This document shows positions 1-8,755 of a stretch of 29,156 nucleotides of DNA, in pieces. The DNA comes from Chromera velia (taxonomy: Eukaryota; Sar; Chromeraceae). A program made the position numbers and the translations under genes. Below the pieces are notes generated by a model. That model made no database searches and had not been told where the DNA came from. It saw only the letters and a program-made list of their open reading frames with translations. The stretch lies in NCBI GenBank assembly GCA_018398765.1, contig JAHBMJ010004650.1:64001-93156 (forward strand). The letters run 5' to 3'. Positions within the stretch are counted from its first letter, which is position 1; the number at the start of each line of letters is the position of its first letter.

Positions 1-573
1 CAACGCACTGGAGTGAGAATTCGAGAAGAGTTCAAGAGTTTGAGAAAAGAGGCAACGATGATTGAACGATCGAGGGCCCTGCAGTCTGAGAATCCTGCAG
101 ATGGGATCAGATGGGTGGGCCGACGCTGTTCGATGCATGGGCCGCGCGGGACCCGCGCGCGCCGGCCGCCGGCGGGCCCGGCCGCCCCGCAATGCATGCC
201 CCTCATGCAGGCAATTGCAGGCATGCATACCGTCGCTATACCGTCGCTATACCGTCGCTGTTATGTCGCTGTTCGATGGAGACGGCTCGTAAATTTTTGC
301 CTCCACGTATAGAACCCATGGAAGAGCGATTTCCACCTGGCGCTGTTACTGGTCATCAGTGTCTCAGACATCACCATACATCAACCATCATCAGTCTGCT
401 TCACTTGGTTGCATCAATTTCCATCAAGTAAACAGCCCACCAAACCCCGTTTTTCGAGGCTTCGTCTATCTCGAGAACCTGATACACCGTATCCTCCGAA
501 CTAACAAAGACGTCCAGAAAGGGCATATCCTACAACACCGCGACAGGGTCCCGTAAGCTGTTTCCCTGGCACG
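1..573. other. Gene-poor upstream stretch with GC-rich island
   Basis: No convincing exon is visible here. A strongly GC-rich block at about 130-190 (runs of CG, GGCC and CCGG) is followed by TGCATGC palindromes and a short 11-bp tandem repeat. Several overlapping short reading frames exist on the + strand, but they owe their length to GC content and share no protein-like features. The stretch may contain the promoter of the secreted-protein gene that starts at 574. I do not see a clear TATA box at a usual distance. Confidence 0.4.
227..259 (+). repeat. 11-bp tandem repeat, three copies
   Basis: The unit ATACCGTCGCT occurs three times in perfect tandem. A diverged fourth unit (ATGTCGCT) follows. 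It is a small minisatellite upstream of the first gene with no visible function. Confidence 0.85.
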
Positions 574-1192
574 ATGAAGGTCAATGCTCTCTTCTTCGCT
601 TTTTTTGTTGCGGTCGTTTCCGGCCGGCTCAATGTTCCCGATCTCTCTGGGAAGATTTCAGGAGATACCTTCTCGGTCAGCAACAACGCCGACGAGGCGA
701 TCACCTGCACAACCGCCTCGGGCAAAGTCACTTCCTGCACCCAAAATTGTGGAGGCCCCTCTGCAAACTACCCCATTCTCTCCTGCACGTGTGGTTCTGG
801 ATCAGATACCTTCATCTGGGGTTGTGACGCCAGAACAGACAGGGGAAGGGTGAGTCGTGTGTGCCTCTTTCGGTCCCCGCTTCTCGTACGTTGTTGTTGG
901 GTCTTTTCATTGGCAGTGTGCGCATCTGTTGGGTCCCCTTCACGGATGAAAGAGGGACAGGGACTTCGATGAGGACCGGGCTTTCTGATTGAGATTCTTC
1001 CGCGCGATCGGTCACACAAGAATTCTGTGGGCGCATGAGAATGGTCATGTCCGGTCTCTCTCCTTTCTCCCTTCCTCCGTACACGCCCCGTCTCTTTCTG
1101 CGTGTGATCAGACATGTGCCTGCCCGCCTCAGACTTCGAGTTTTCATTCATCGTCGCCCCCCCCCATCCCTTTTCCTTTTTGAAATCCCCCC

Positions 1193-1247
<55 letters not shown>

Positions 1248-1373
1248 CGCGCGCGCGTGCGTGCGTGCCTGTATGTGTCCGGTGAGATCTGCGTATTCAT
1301 CTGCTTTTTTTGTGTGCAGAACTGTGATTCGTGCTGTGCCGTGGGCCGCGCCCTTCACAAGGAGCAGGCGTGA
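574..1373 (+). CDS. Small secreted cysteine-rich protein, two exons (574-849, 1320-1373)
   Basis: The model joins 574-849 to 1320-1373 and gives 109 residues. The start ATG opens a signal peptide: MKVN followed by a hydrophobic core ALFFAFFVAVVSG, with cleavage likely near residue 17. The mature part holds nine cysteines, including ITC, TSC..NC, LSCTC, WGC and a C-terminal NCDSCC cluster. Exon 1 ends AAGG with a GTGAGT donor at 850. The acceptor TGTGTGCAG ends at 1319. Both junctions are phase 0, and the frame closes at TGA 1371-1373. Reading on without splicing would lose the cysteine pattern and run into low-complexity sequence, which supports the intron. I do not recognise the family. Small, disulphide-rich and secreted is a direct reading of the sequence; a role such as an extracellular or cell-surface factor is inference. 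Further exons or alternative splice sites cannot be excluded. Confidence 0.62.
850..1319 (+). other. Intron of the cysteine-rich gene, with CT/GT/GC microsatellites
   Basis: A 470-nt intron runs from GTGAGT to a pyrimidine-rich CAG acceptor. It contains a compound microsatellite at about 1197-1270: (CT)n, then (GT)n, then mixed GC/GT. On the opposite strand this tract creates a long Arg-Glu-type reading frame that is not a gene. Confidence 0.6.
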
Positions 1374-1896
1374 TCGAGATGGACTGAAGTGCTGGGTGAC
1401 GACGGAGCGATGACAGCGCGTTTCTTTCCTCTGGTCTTGCCCGCCTCCTCTTTTCTTCTTTCTGCCTCTTCTGCCTGGTCGACATGAGAGCTTCGTGCAA
1501 TGATGCACAGAAGAGGGACAGCTAGAAAGGGGCGTGGTGACATCGGATGGCATTCATGTCTCCTGTGATCCATCAATTGTTCAACAGAGGGGGAGCGGGA
1601 AGATAGAGGCGTCAGGAAAGGCTGAGAGGGGTAACAGAGGGTCAGAGAAAAAACCAGGATAGCGGAGTGCGCAGATTTGTCTTTTGCTCCTGCTCGTGCG
1701 TGTGTGCTTTCAGGGGCCGTGCTAGAGTCGTGCACAGCCGCGTTCTTTGAAAGCCTCGTGTGTGTGTGTTCACATACATGGTGAGCTGATCGAACTCGCG
1801 GCATGTTGATCGAGATTTCAAGTGAGTTCTCCCTACTTTGCTGGCGATCTGAAAGTCCCACGCACTGCAGAGCGGTACTGGAGCCACCCAGTAAAG
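1374..1896. other. Intergenic, no gene seen
   Basis: This is sequence downstream of the cysteine-rich gene and presumably includes its 3' untranslated region. Reading frames of up to 168 codons on the - strand have no recognisable features. I see no repeat or RNA gene here. Confidence 0.4.
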
Positions 1897-1904
1897 CCTA
1901 ATTA

Positions 1905-2145
1905 CTAGGCGCCGGCTAGAGAAAAAAAAAAGAAAAAAAATAAGCGATTTGAGGAGATTTTTTTTTTTTCTTTTTTTTTTTACTTTTCAACCCTGAACAA
2001 CACTTAGCAACAGTTGTGCAACATACAAACAACACTTGTACAACATTTGAACAACAGTTGTTTGACTGATACAGAAAAAAAAAAGAAAAAAAGTAAAGGG
2101 TTTTGGGGGATCTTTTTTTTTTTTTTTTCTCTAGCCGGCGCCTAG
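1905..2145. mobile_element. 241-bp MITE with perfect 17-bp TIRs and 8-bp TSD
   Basis: The element begins CTAGGCGCCGGCTAGAG and ends with its exact reverse complement. It is flanked by a perfect 8-bp duplication, CCTAATTA, at 1897-1904 and 2146-2153. Inside each end an oligo-A stretch is followed about 20 nt later by an oligo-T stretch, so each arm can fold on itself as well as onto the other. The core has repeated CAACA/CAACAG motifs. No reading frame is present, so it must depend on a transposase from elsewhere. An 8-bp TSD is typical of the hAT superfamily, and P elements also make 8 bp. The superfamily call is inference. Confidence 0.88.
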
Positions 2146-2741
2146 CCTAATTAAAGTAAGGCGTTTGCCAAACTTTGAACATATAAGATGTTGGACTAAA
2201 GTTTTCATAGTGTGCACTCGATCACTGCATTGAGCAGATACTGAGCAGTATACAATAGTACCCCACAAAAAATGTTAAGAAAATTCATGTTGCTAAACTT
2301 GCTATTAGAAAAGTGGCTTTATTACATCTCAATTTTTATCAATACATAGTACGGACCTGTACGGTTAGGAGTTACTACCGGCCTTTTTTAGCCAGTAGCG
2401 AGTTACCGTCATTTTGGTAACTATGAGATGGTAACCAGCAGACTTGAAGGCGATGTTTAAGGTGTATTAGGATTAGGATTAGGATTTATGTCCGGAGGAT
2501 TAACCTCCCGCTCCAATGCCGAATGTCCGACGTGTGGCTTCCAAAGAAAGCGCCGAAGCGCATCAGACCTCTCTTGCCGGCCCGCACAGGTCTGGCCTGT
2601 GCCGAGAACGGTTCACACGAGGTTCTTTAAACTTTTTTCTGGGTACTAGTATTACTACTATGGTAGTTCAAAGAAAAACTCTAGTAAAAACAGTTGCTAG
2701 ACTTTTGATGATGATAAGGTGACTTAACCCGCCAGCCATCG

Positions 2742-2815
2742 TGTTTCAATGGCAAAGGGCAGTCTGTAAGCATTCATACATGCAAACTGTGCATATGGTT
2801 GAATCCTGCCGATTA
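2742..2815 (+). repeat. tRNA-like head of a possible SINE
   Basis: TGGCAAAGGG at 2750 resembles an RNA polymerase III A box. GGTTGAATCC at 2797 resembles a B box with one base missing. The spacing (about 37 nt between them) is in the tRNA range. Acceptor and T stems do not fold well, so it is not a working tRNA. It lies in the part of the long TIR copy that the short copy lacks, so it could be a SINE that landed inside the transposon. Confidence 0.3.
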
Positions 2816-3002
2816 GGAAGCATGGATGACTCGCTTTACAAACTGCATATGGATTTCTTCTCTTTCCTTTGCACACGCCTTATTCCTCAGGAAAGATCTG
2901 AAAGGGTCAAAATCTGAACACGCATCAATCTAATGATATTAGAATGAAAGATGACTAGTTACTTTCGTGTATGCAGTATGTGTGACTGTAATTCTGCCTT
3001 TA

Positions 3003-3066
3003 AAGATGATCGGTTGCTTGCATTACTGTAATTCGAGGATGATCGGTTGCATTGAGGATGATCGGT
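3003..3066 (+). repeat. GATGATCGGTT short repeats, three copies
   Basis: GATGATCGGTTGC, or a close variant, occurs three times with irregular spacing (about 3006, 3038 and 3057). It could be the variable tail of a SINE-like insertion. That link is only positional. Confidence 0.5.
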
Positions 3067-3942
3067 TTGTTGCACACAGAAAGCATAATTCCGTTCTTTC
3101 TCTATGTTTGATTTCATTTGGTTCCTGTTGAAAACTTAAGGCAAGAGCAGGGGGGTTGAAGCCTTAATTCGAAACGTAGTTAGTTAGAGCAAGCGGCTGT
3201 TTCTTCTCTTTATTCTTCTCTCTTGTGTTTTGATCTCGTTCTCTTTGCATAGAAATGTAATCGAGGGGGGGAGTTGAAGTATAGGGTATCAGCCTGCTGC
3301 GTATCCTTGCTTGCTTCTGGGCCTGCCGGGCCAAGCGTACAGGCCGTGCCGCGCGGTGCCTAAGCGCCATGCTGGCCGGGATGGATTGCCGCGCGCGCAT
3401 TCGATTTTGTACGATTTGTGCCGCGTGTATTCAGCATCAGCCATTCAGATCGATTCACATCGTGTAGCACTAGCTGATCGAAAGCCGTTTGGTTGTTTGT
3501 TCTACTCTGCCTTGATGAACATACTATTTCATCAAATAGTTCCACCATCATGGAGATCTAGCTCTGTATTCCGGATGGCCACTCTTGGTTATCATTCCAT
3601 TTTTAAAGCCCTGAAATGATTATACTAAAATCATACATGCTATGCATAATAATATACTAGTTAGAGTTCAGTTATAAAATGATGAACATTAATTTTTACT
3701 AGAATGAACTTTTAATGAATGCAAAAAATACGACTTTCACTAGTCTAAAATTGGTTTTGTAGGTTAAGTTTGACTCAGAATATGGCCAAATATGCCTGTT
3801 TTTAGCTATTACCACTACCATTCGATACCATTCAAACACTACTACTGTAATTATAAAATTGCTAGTGGTAAGCAGACTGCCTAACGGCCGTCTAGTAACC
3901 ATCCTACTTTCGTTACTCCTAACCGTACTGTGTATTTATCAA

Positions 3943-4211
3943 CATTTGAAAACATCATATACGGTGACATACCATCATAACAAAAGTGATCTCCCTAGCT
4001 ATACTTGTCATCTTCTAGGTGATCTTCTTAATTAAGAGCTTTTTTTTTTGTAGACAAAGATTTTAAAATCTAATAACACTACTATTGACCCTAGTAGTCA
4101 ATGTATATATATTTCAGATTTGAATATTAATCTATAGATATCAATTTAATACTGTAATAATACAGAGTTGTGCCACTGTGTGATATAGAGACCGTATTAT
4201 TAGCAATTTAT
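3943..4211. other. AT-rich spacer, no gene seen
   Basis: AT-rich DNA between the long TIR element and the AB repeat. No reading frame, repeat or RNA signal stood out. Confidence 0.4.
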
Positions 4212-4756
4212 TACCCTACAAAAAGTTATAGAAATATCATAGAAATCTCATAAAAATGTTATAGAAATCTTATAGAAATCCGGTAATTACTGGTAGAGAG
4301 GGGTCGTTATCGGACAAAAAAGCAACCCTGATAGAAATCAATAGAAATGTCATAGAAATCTCAATATAGAAATCATACCTAAATTTCTATAATTTATAGA
4401 AATCTCACATGATTTCTATATATTTCTCTAAATATATAAAAATCGATAAAAATCTTATCGAAATCCAATAGAAATCAAGGCCTTATTTCTATTAATTTCT
4501 ATCGATTTCAGTCAGATATTGCGTGAGCACCGATGGTTGCATTATCACCTGGAGCTGTATGATTGCCTTGTCCGTATGCGCCGCCGTCGTTATACCACGT
4601 ACAAAATCGATCTACATGCATAACCGCATCGCCTGCCGCGTTGCCACACTGCATGCGCATCACGAAGCGAGAATTGATTTCCGTTACCTCGCGTTGTCAG
4701 TTGATCGATTGAAATGCTCCAGGTTTTGATTTACTGCAGAGGCCTTCCTCCATCTA
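4212..4756 (+). repeat. Dispersed repeat AB, left part (A), left copy
   Basis: This begins TACCCTACAAAAA and runs through about 300 bp of short, irregularly repeated ATAGAAATC-type motifs. A more complex ~220-bp stretch follows (GCACCGATGGTTGC to GGCCTTCC). The same sequence appears reverse-complemented at about 14350-14818. The left copy has an extra ~50-70 bp around 4285-4330. The part continues at 8543 after an insertion. No coding potential is visible, and I cannot assign it to a transposon class. Confidence 0.8.
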
Positions 4757-4768
4757 TGGGTTAACTCA

Positions 4769-4905
4769 ATAATCATTATGGCTCCATTATGATAATGACG
4801 TAATGATTATACACATAATCGCAATGTTCTATAATTATTATGATTGATTATCATAATGATGATAATAATTATGATTGATTATCATAATAACTATAATGAT
4901 TATAC
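4769..4905. repeat. ATAATGATTAT palindrome-rich block
   Basis: Repeated AATAATCATTATG, TTATCATAATGATGATAATAA and related inverted motifs form a dense, self-complementary block just inside the left end of the 3.8-kb insertion. A similar block lies at its right end. Confidence 0.65.
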
Positions 4906-4984
4906 AAAAATACCCATGGAAAACTTTTATGACGACGCATATCAATATACGCTGGTGCTATAAAGAGCGTTCTCAAAGGACAGT

Positions 4985-4988
<4 letters not shown>

Positions 4989-5080
<92 letters not shown>
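4989..5080 (+). repeat. Compound (AT)n-(AG)n microsatellite
   Basis: About 15 AT dinucleotides are followed directly by about 30 AG dinucleotides with one AAAG interruption. Arg-Glu or Ser-Leu reading frames across it are artefacts. Confidence 0.95.
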
Positions 5081-5083
<3 letters not shown>

Positions 5084-6340
5084 TGCACGTAGCACTGCCC
5101 TAAACAACACTGAGACTATGGGTCGCTGTGGGTTTGATCATTTGGAGTCGCCAAGCAGGATATCATGTGCTTTGGTGGATAAAGAACCTATCTGAATACG
5201 TGTCATCTTTGTGTGAATCAACATTCATGTATTTACCCATTAAAAGCTTAATACATACAAGATAAAGCTTTTATACAGAACAAAACAACCATACAACCAA
5301 CCAGCCAAAGAGGAAGTACACTTAGGGGAAAGGCCGTGGAGAGCAGAAATGTGTCAGAAGCTTACTAAGACCAATGTTGAGAATGCCACTTTATTTTTGC
5401 CCGCTTTCTAAAGCGGATGGGGACGGATGGAACGTGGTAAGATCGCCTCACGTTGCATAGCACGTTGCATGCACGAATGCCGTTTCTGATTTTTCTAACA
5501 GAAGAATCTGACTCTACAGACAGAAAGAAAAGCGAAAGAAAGCTTCTAAAAGCAGACAGAAGCGATATGGAACACAAGGCTGCTCGTATAGACGGCCTTT
5601 CTGACTGGCCATCGATCTGAAATCTCAAGGTAGCCGAAGGACAATTCAATTTTAATCTGGTTTGCGGCGTTGCGAACCTTAAAGCCAGCGGAGGCCATTT
5701 ACGCCCTTTGCAACAAGTAGATGGGCTTCTGGGGAGGTCTTTGCCAAGCCACTTTGTTTTAACCCAGTGGTCTGTTTTCATAGCGAAGCTAAGTGAAACT
5801 GACATTTGAGCCAAACAGACCACATGCAAGCTGTATGTATGAAGGTCAGGCAATCTGCGCCCATCTGCGCTATATGCAGCTTAGGGGCCGCAGGCCCCCG
5901 GCCCGCGCAATCCCGGCCACCGCGCCGCGCGGCTGAATTTCCCGAAATTCGCTTGCAACTGCTTTACGGGTCTTTTTTCCCAAAATTGGCTTGCGTCATG
6001 CTTTTCACGGGACCCGCGCACGACGTCGCTGACGAGTACGGACTGCCTCAGTAACGCTGCACTCCTTAAGTTAGCTCTGAACTGCTTGGAGATTCGAGTG
6101 TTTCCGTTGCATATTGCAGAGCTTCATAGAGCTCCACCTCTTTCCCATGCGGTAGACTGGCCTCAGTACAGCCGTGATTTTTCCCTCCGTCGTCTCCGCG
6201 GATTTTTGAGAATGTATCCTTCTTGTTGCTTTTCCCAAAATAAAGCAAACTTCTCCTGTTAGGTTGTCAACCTGACTTTGACGTAGAAATGAAGCTCGCT
6301 TGAAGTATTGACACTGCACATGTTGTTTGCACAGTGTGTC
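5081..6340. other. Unassigned core of the 3.8-kb insertion
   Basis: A 162-codon reading frame on the - strand (5365-5853) has no recognised domain and no supporting splice or start context, so it is not called as a gene. A GC-rich patch lies at about 5885-5935 (GGCCGCAGGCCCCCGGCCC). The rest is plain, mixed-composition DNA. Confidence 0.35.
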
Positions 6341-6344
6341 GTGT

Positions 6345-7172
6345 TTGTGGAGTGCCCGTCTCTCTCTTTTCTTCTCTCTGGATCCTCCATCTGCACAACA
6401 GCAAGGTGAACATTTTTTTTGGCAAGACAGACGCTTTTGCTGACAGAAAGGACTCTTCTCAGCAGTTTCACAGCACGAGCAGTGAGTGTATCCTCCCGCA
6501 GCTTAACGTCTCTCTTTTTTTTTCTCTCTCCCTACCCATACAACAGCGAGGTAAGCATTTTTCCTTAGCGAGACAGACCTTTATGCTGACAGAAAGGACT
6601 CTCCTCAGCAGTAACACTGTTCCATAGTACGAGCAGTGAGTGTATCCTCCCGCAGCTTGCCGACTCTTTTTCTTTTCCTCTCTCCCCACCCATACAACAG
6701 TGAGGCAAACATTTTCCTTGGCAAGACAGACCCTCGTGCTGACAGAAAGGACTCTCCTCAGCAGTTCTACAGCACGAGCAGTGAGTGTATCCTCCCACAG
6801 CTTGACGTGTCTCTTTCTTTTCCTCTCTCCCCACCCACACAACAGCGAGGCAAACATTTTTTCTTTACGAGACAGACCCTTGTACTGACAGAAAGGACTC
6901 TCCTCAGCAGTTCCACAGCACGAGCAGTGAGTGTATCCTCCCGCAGCTTGCCGACTCTTTTTCTTTTCCTCTCTCCCCACCCATACAACAGTGAGGCAAA
7001 CATTTTTTCTTCACAAGACAGACCCTTGTGCTGATAGAAAGGACTCTCCTCAGCAGTTCCACAGCACGAGCAGTGAGTGTATCCTCCCACAGCTTGACGT
7101 GTCTTTTTCTTTTCCCCTCTCCCCACCTACACAACAGTGAAGTAAACGTTTTTCCTTGGCAAGACAGACTTT
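6345..7172 (+). repeat. ~148-bp tandem array, about 5.5 units, with splice-like borders
   Basis: The anchor CTGACAGAAAGGACTC recurs at about 6440, 6586, 6739, 6885 and 7031 (spacings 146, 153, 146 and 146). Each unit has a pyrimidine tract ending ACAACAG, an 80-88-bp block starting (C/T)GAGGCAAACATTT and ending CACGAGCA, then GTGAGTGTATCC. The borders therefore look like a 3' splice site and a 5' splice site around an exon-sized block. Block lengths (80, ~88, 80, 81 and 81) do not keep one frame, and some units contain stops. A coding role is doubtful and it may be only a satellite. Confidence 0.85.
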
Positions 7173-7750
7173 GCTGCCTTCTTTTCCTTTTTTCTTTTCT
7201 TCCTTCGCTCATTCATTCATTCGTTCCCTTCCTCCCTTCCTTGTTTCCTTCTTTCCTTCCTTTCTTCCTTCCTTCTTTCTTTTTTTCCTTCCTTCCTTCT
7301 TTCCTTCCTCCCTTCCTTCCTTCCTTCCCTTTCCTTCTTTCCTTCCTTCCTTCTTTCTTTCCTTCGTTCCTCTCTTCTTTCCTTCCTTCCTTCCTTCCTC
7401 CCTTCCTTCCTCCCTCCCTCCCTCCCTCCCTCCTTCCTTCCTTCCCTTCCTTCCCTCCCTCCCTCTTAAAGTTTCCTTCCTTACTTCTTTCCTTCCTTCC
7501 TTCTTTCCTTCCCTAAGGCTTCCTTCTTTCCTTCTTTCCTTCCTTCCTTCCTTCTTTCCTTCCTTCCTTCCTTCCCTCTTTCCTTCCTTCTTTCCTTCCT
7601 TCCTTCCGTTCCTTCCCTCCCTCCCTCTTTTTTTTCTTCCTTCCTTCCTTCTTTCCTTGAAAGTTCCTTCCTTCCTTCTTTCCTTCCTTCCTTCCTTCCT
7701 TTGTTCGTTCTTTTCTTCCTTTGTTTCCTTCTTCCCTTCCTTTTTTTTAT
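7173..7750 (+). repeat. CCTT/TTCC polypyrimidine tract (~570 bp)
   Basis: Almost pure C and T on the + strand, made of imperfect CCTT/CTTT/CCCT units with a few interruptions (for example AAAG near 7468 and 7660). It produces long Phe/Pro/Ser frames on + and Lys/Glu/Arg/Gly frames on -, neither of which is a gene. Mirror-symmetric tracts of this kind can adopt triplex structures. Confidence 0.95.
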
Positions 7751-7905
7751 CTTCTCTGGCGGCTGTATGTCGGTCCTTTGTATTTGGGAGATTCTTCTCT
7801 CTCCCCCTACTTAACACCTAACCCCCCCTAGAACCCCTTTGCCTGCAGCGAGTTTTCTCTGGCGGCTATCGGATGGCTGTCGAGCCTTTATGTTCGGGAG
7901 ACGCT
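7751..7905 (+). repeat. ~100-bp direct duplication (CTCTGGCGGCT)
   Basis: CTCTGGCGGCTGTATGTCGG followed by CCTTTGTATTTGGGAGATTC at about 7754 recurs in diverged form at about 7857 (CTCTGGCGGCTATCGG, then CTTTATGTTCGGGAGACGC). Two tandem, diverged copies lie just beyond the CCTT tract. Confidence 0.65.
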
Positions 7906-8542
7906 TCAAACCCTTTCATAAATTATGATATCGCATAATGAGTGACACAGTGGTCTCCATTAAGTCCCGCACAGCCTGTAAACCTTCGCAGCTTCCAAAA
8001 AAAAGAAACACAACAAAACCAAACATAATCATTAATATTTGAATTATCATATAATGATTATATGAGTTCGTGTTCATATGCTAATCACTATGAAATTATA
8101 ATTAAAATGATGGTTCTAAACATATTCAAAATTAATAATAATATTTCTATTTATAATGATTATGTCCATTATAAATGATATTATCATCATTATCATCATA
8201 CGCCATCGCTATCGGCCCATAATAGGCGTTTAGCGTTCGGCAAGTCACAATACGCAAGGCAGATTGTTAAATAATAGACCCTCATTTCACAACATTTGGC
8301 AAATAGCTTAACAACTGCATTTTTTCTTAAACTCTTCCACTTCTGGCAGGGTGTGCTTGCGCATGAGCGAGGCTGCTTCATATAATGTTGACTGCTAGGC
8401 TGAGCCATGCCATGCTACCTCATAACAATATAATGACATAATAATTATAGGACACTGACGGTTACACCCATAATGATTATAACTTTCAAAGCCACTATGA
8501 GATTTCATAATTATTATGAAGATATCCCTTCAAGTTAACCCA
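7906..8542. repeat. AT-rich palindromic right end of the 3.8-kb insertion
   Basis: Repeated ATAATGATTAT, AATTATTATGA and ATTATCATCATTATCATCAT motifs alternate with about 200 bp of ordinary sequence (8200-8410). The composition mirrors the left end block at 4769-4905, as expected if both belong to one element. No gene is visible. Confidence 0.5.
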
Positions 8543-8755
8543 ATGATGTCTCTCAGTTCTTATTTTCTAGCGATGCTGAACGATCAGCTATATTGTCTCG
8601 GCTAGCAAGAGTAGGAGCTCCGCCTGCCTTTGGCAAGCAGGTTGTATACTTATAGCCTGTAATCTATTTCAACAGCGTTAAACGACCACTAGCTATAAAG
8701 GATAGAATTAAGGAAGAACAGCTCTACTCTGCTCCTCTCTCGAATCTCTTAATTG
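8543..8755 (+). repeat. Dispersed repeat AB, right part (B), left copy
   Basis: From about TCTAGCGATGCTGAACG to GAATCTCTTAATTG this matches the reverse complement of 14151-14345. It restores continuity with part A at 4212-4756 when the intervening 3.8 kb is removed. No coding potential is visible. Confidence 0.78.

Larger units (their letters stand above)
2343..3934. mobile_element. TIR element, long copy (1592 bp), 8-bp TSD
   Basis: The left end reads TACATAGTACGG and continues to TTAGGAGTTAC, with a 10-bp internal duplication (ACCTGTACGG). The right end is GTTACTCCTAACCGTAC then TGTGTA, its inverse. TTTATCAA flanks it at 2335-2342 and 3935-3942. The outer parts (about 2343-2455, 2640-2740 and 3595-3934) match the 509-bp copy at 27017-27525. 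The additional ~1.05 kb inside this copy is absent there. It includes TTAGGA repeats near 2466, a tRNA-like promoter pair near 2750 and GATGATCGG repeats near 3006. No transposase is recognisable, so it is non-autonomous. The 8-bp TSD suggests the hAT group (inference). Confidence 0.8.
4757..8542. mobile_element. 3.8-kb insertion splitting the AB repeat, TGGGTTAACT ends
   Basis: The inverted copy at 14151-14818 is continuous, whereas here A and B are separated by 3.79 kb. That copy therefore serves as an empty site. The insertion starts TGGGTTAACTC and ends AGTTAACCCA, so it has about 10-bp inverted ends. Both ends are rich in ATAATGATTAT-type palindromes (4769-4905 and 8030-8530). A clean target duplication is not visible, so exact ends may shift by about 10 bp. 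It carries no recognisable transposase. It could be a large non-autonomous DNA element that has collected satellites, or several nested insertions. Confidence 0.6.

Noticed and set aside
768-1553. 261-codon - strand frame over the first gene
   Set aside because: Its length comes from the CT/GT microsatellite (Arg-Glu and Thr-His repeats), and it is antisense to a better supported spliced gene.
2466-2488. TTAGGA x3 as telomeric DNA
   Set aside because: Only three units, internal to a transposon, and not a usual TTAGGG-type array.
2742-2815. Functional tRNA gene
   Set aside because: A- and B-box-like motifs exist, but the acceptor and T stems do not pair.
4869-5195. Arg-Glu and Ser-Leu frames
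   Set aside because: Produced by the (AT)n-(AG)n microsatellite.
5365-5853. 162-codon - strand frame in the 3.8-kb insertion as a transposase
   Set aside because: No acidic triad context, zinc finger or other transposase feature is visible, and the start is unsupported.
6345-7172. CRISPR-like regular repeat
   Set aside because: Units are contiguous ~148-bp tandem copies with no unique spacers, and the context is eukaryotic.
6468-7212. Repeated ~50-residue protein motifs on both strands
   Set aside because: They are the ~148-bp tandem array read in several frames. No single frame is kept across units, because unit block lengths vary.
7028-7821. Long Phe/Ser/Pro frames on + and Lys/Glu/Gly frames on -
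   Set aside because: Pure translation of the CCTT tract.
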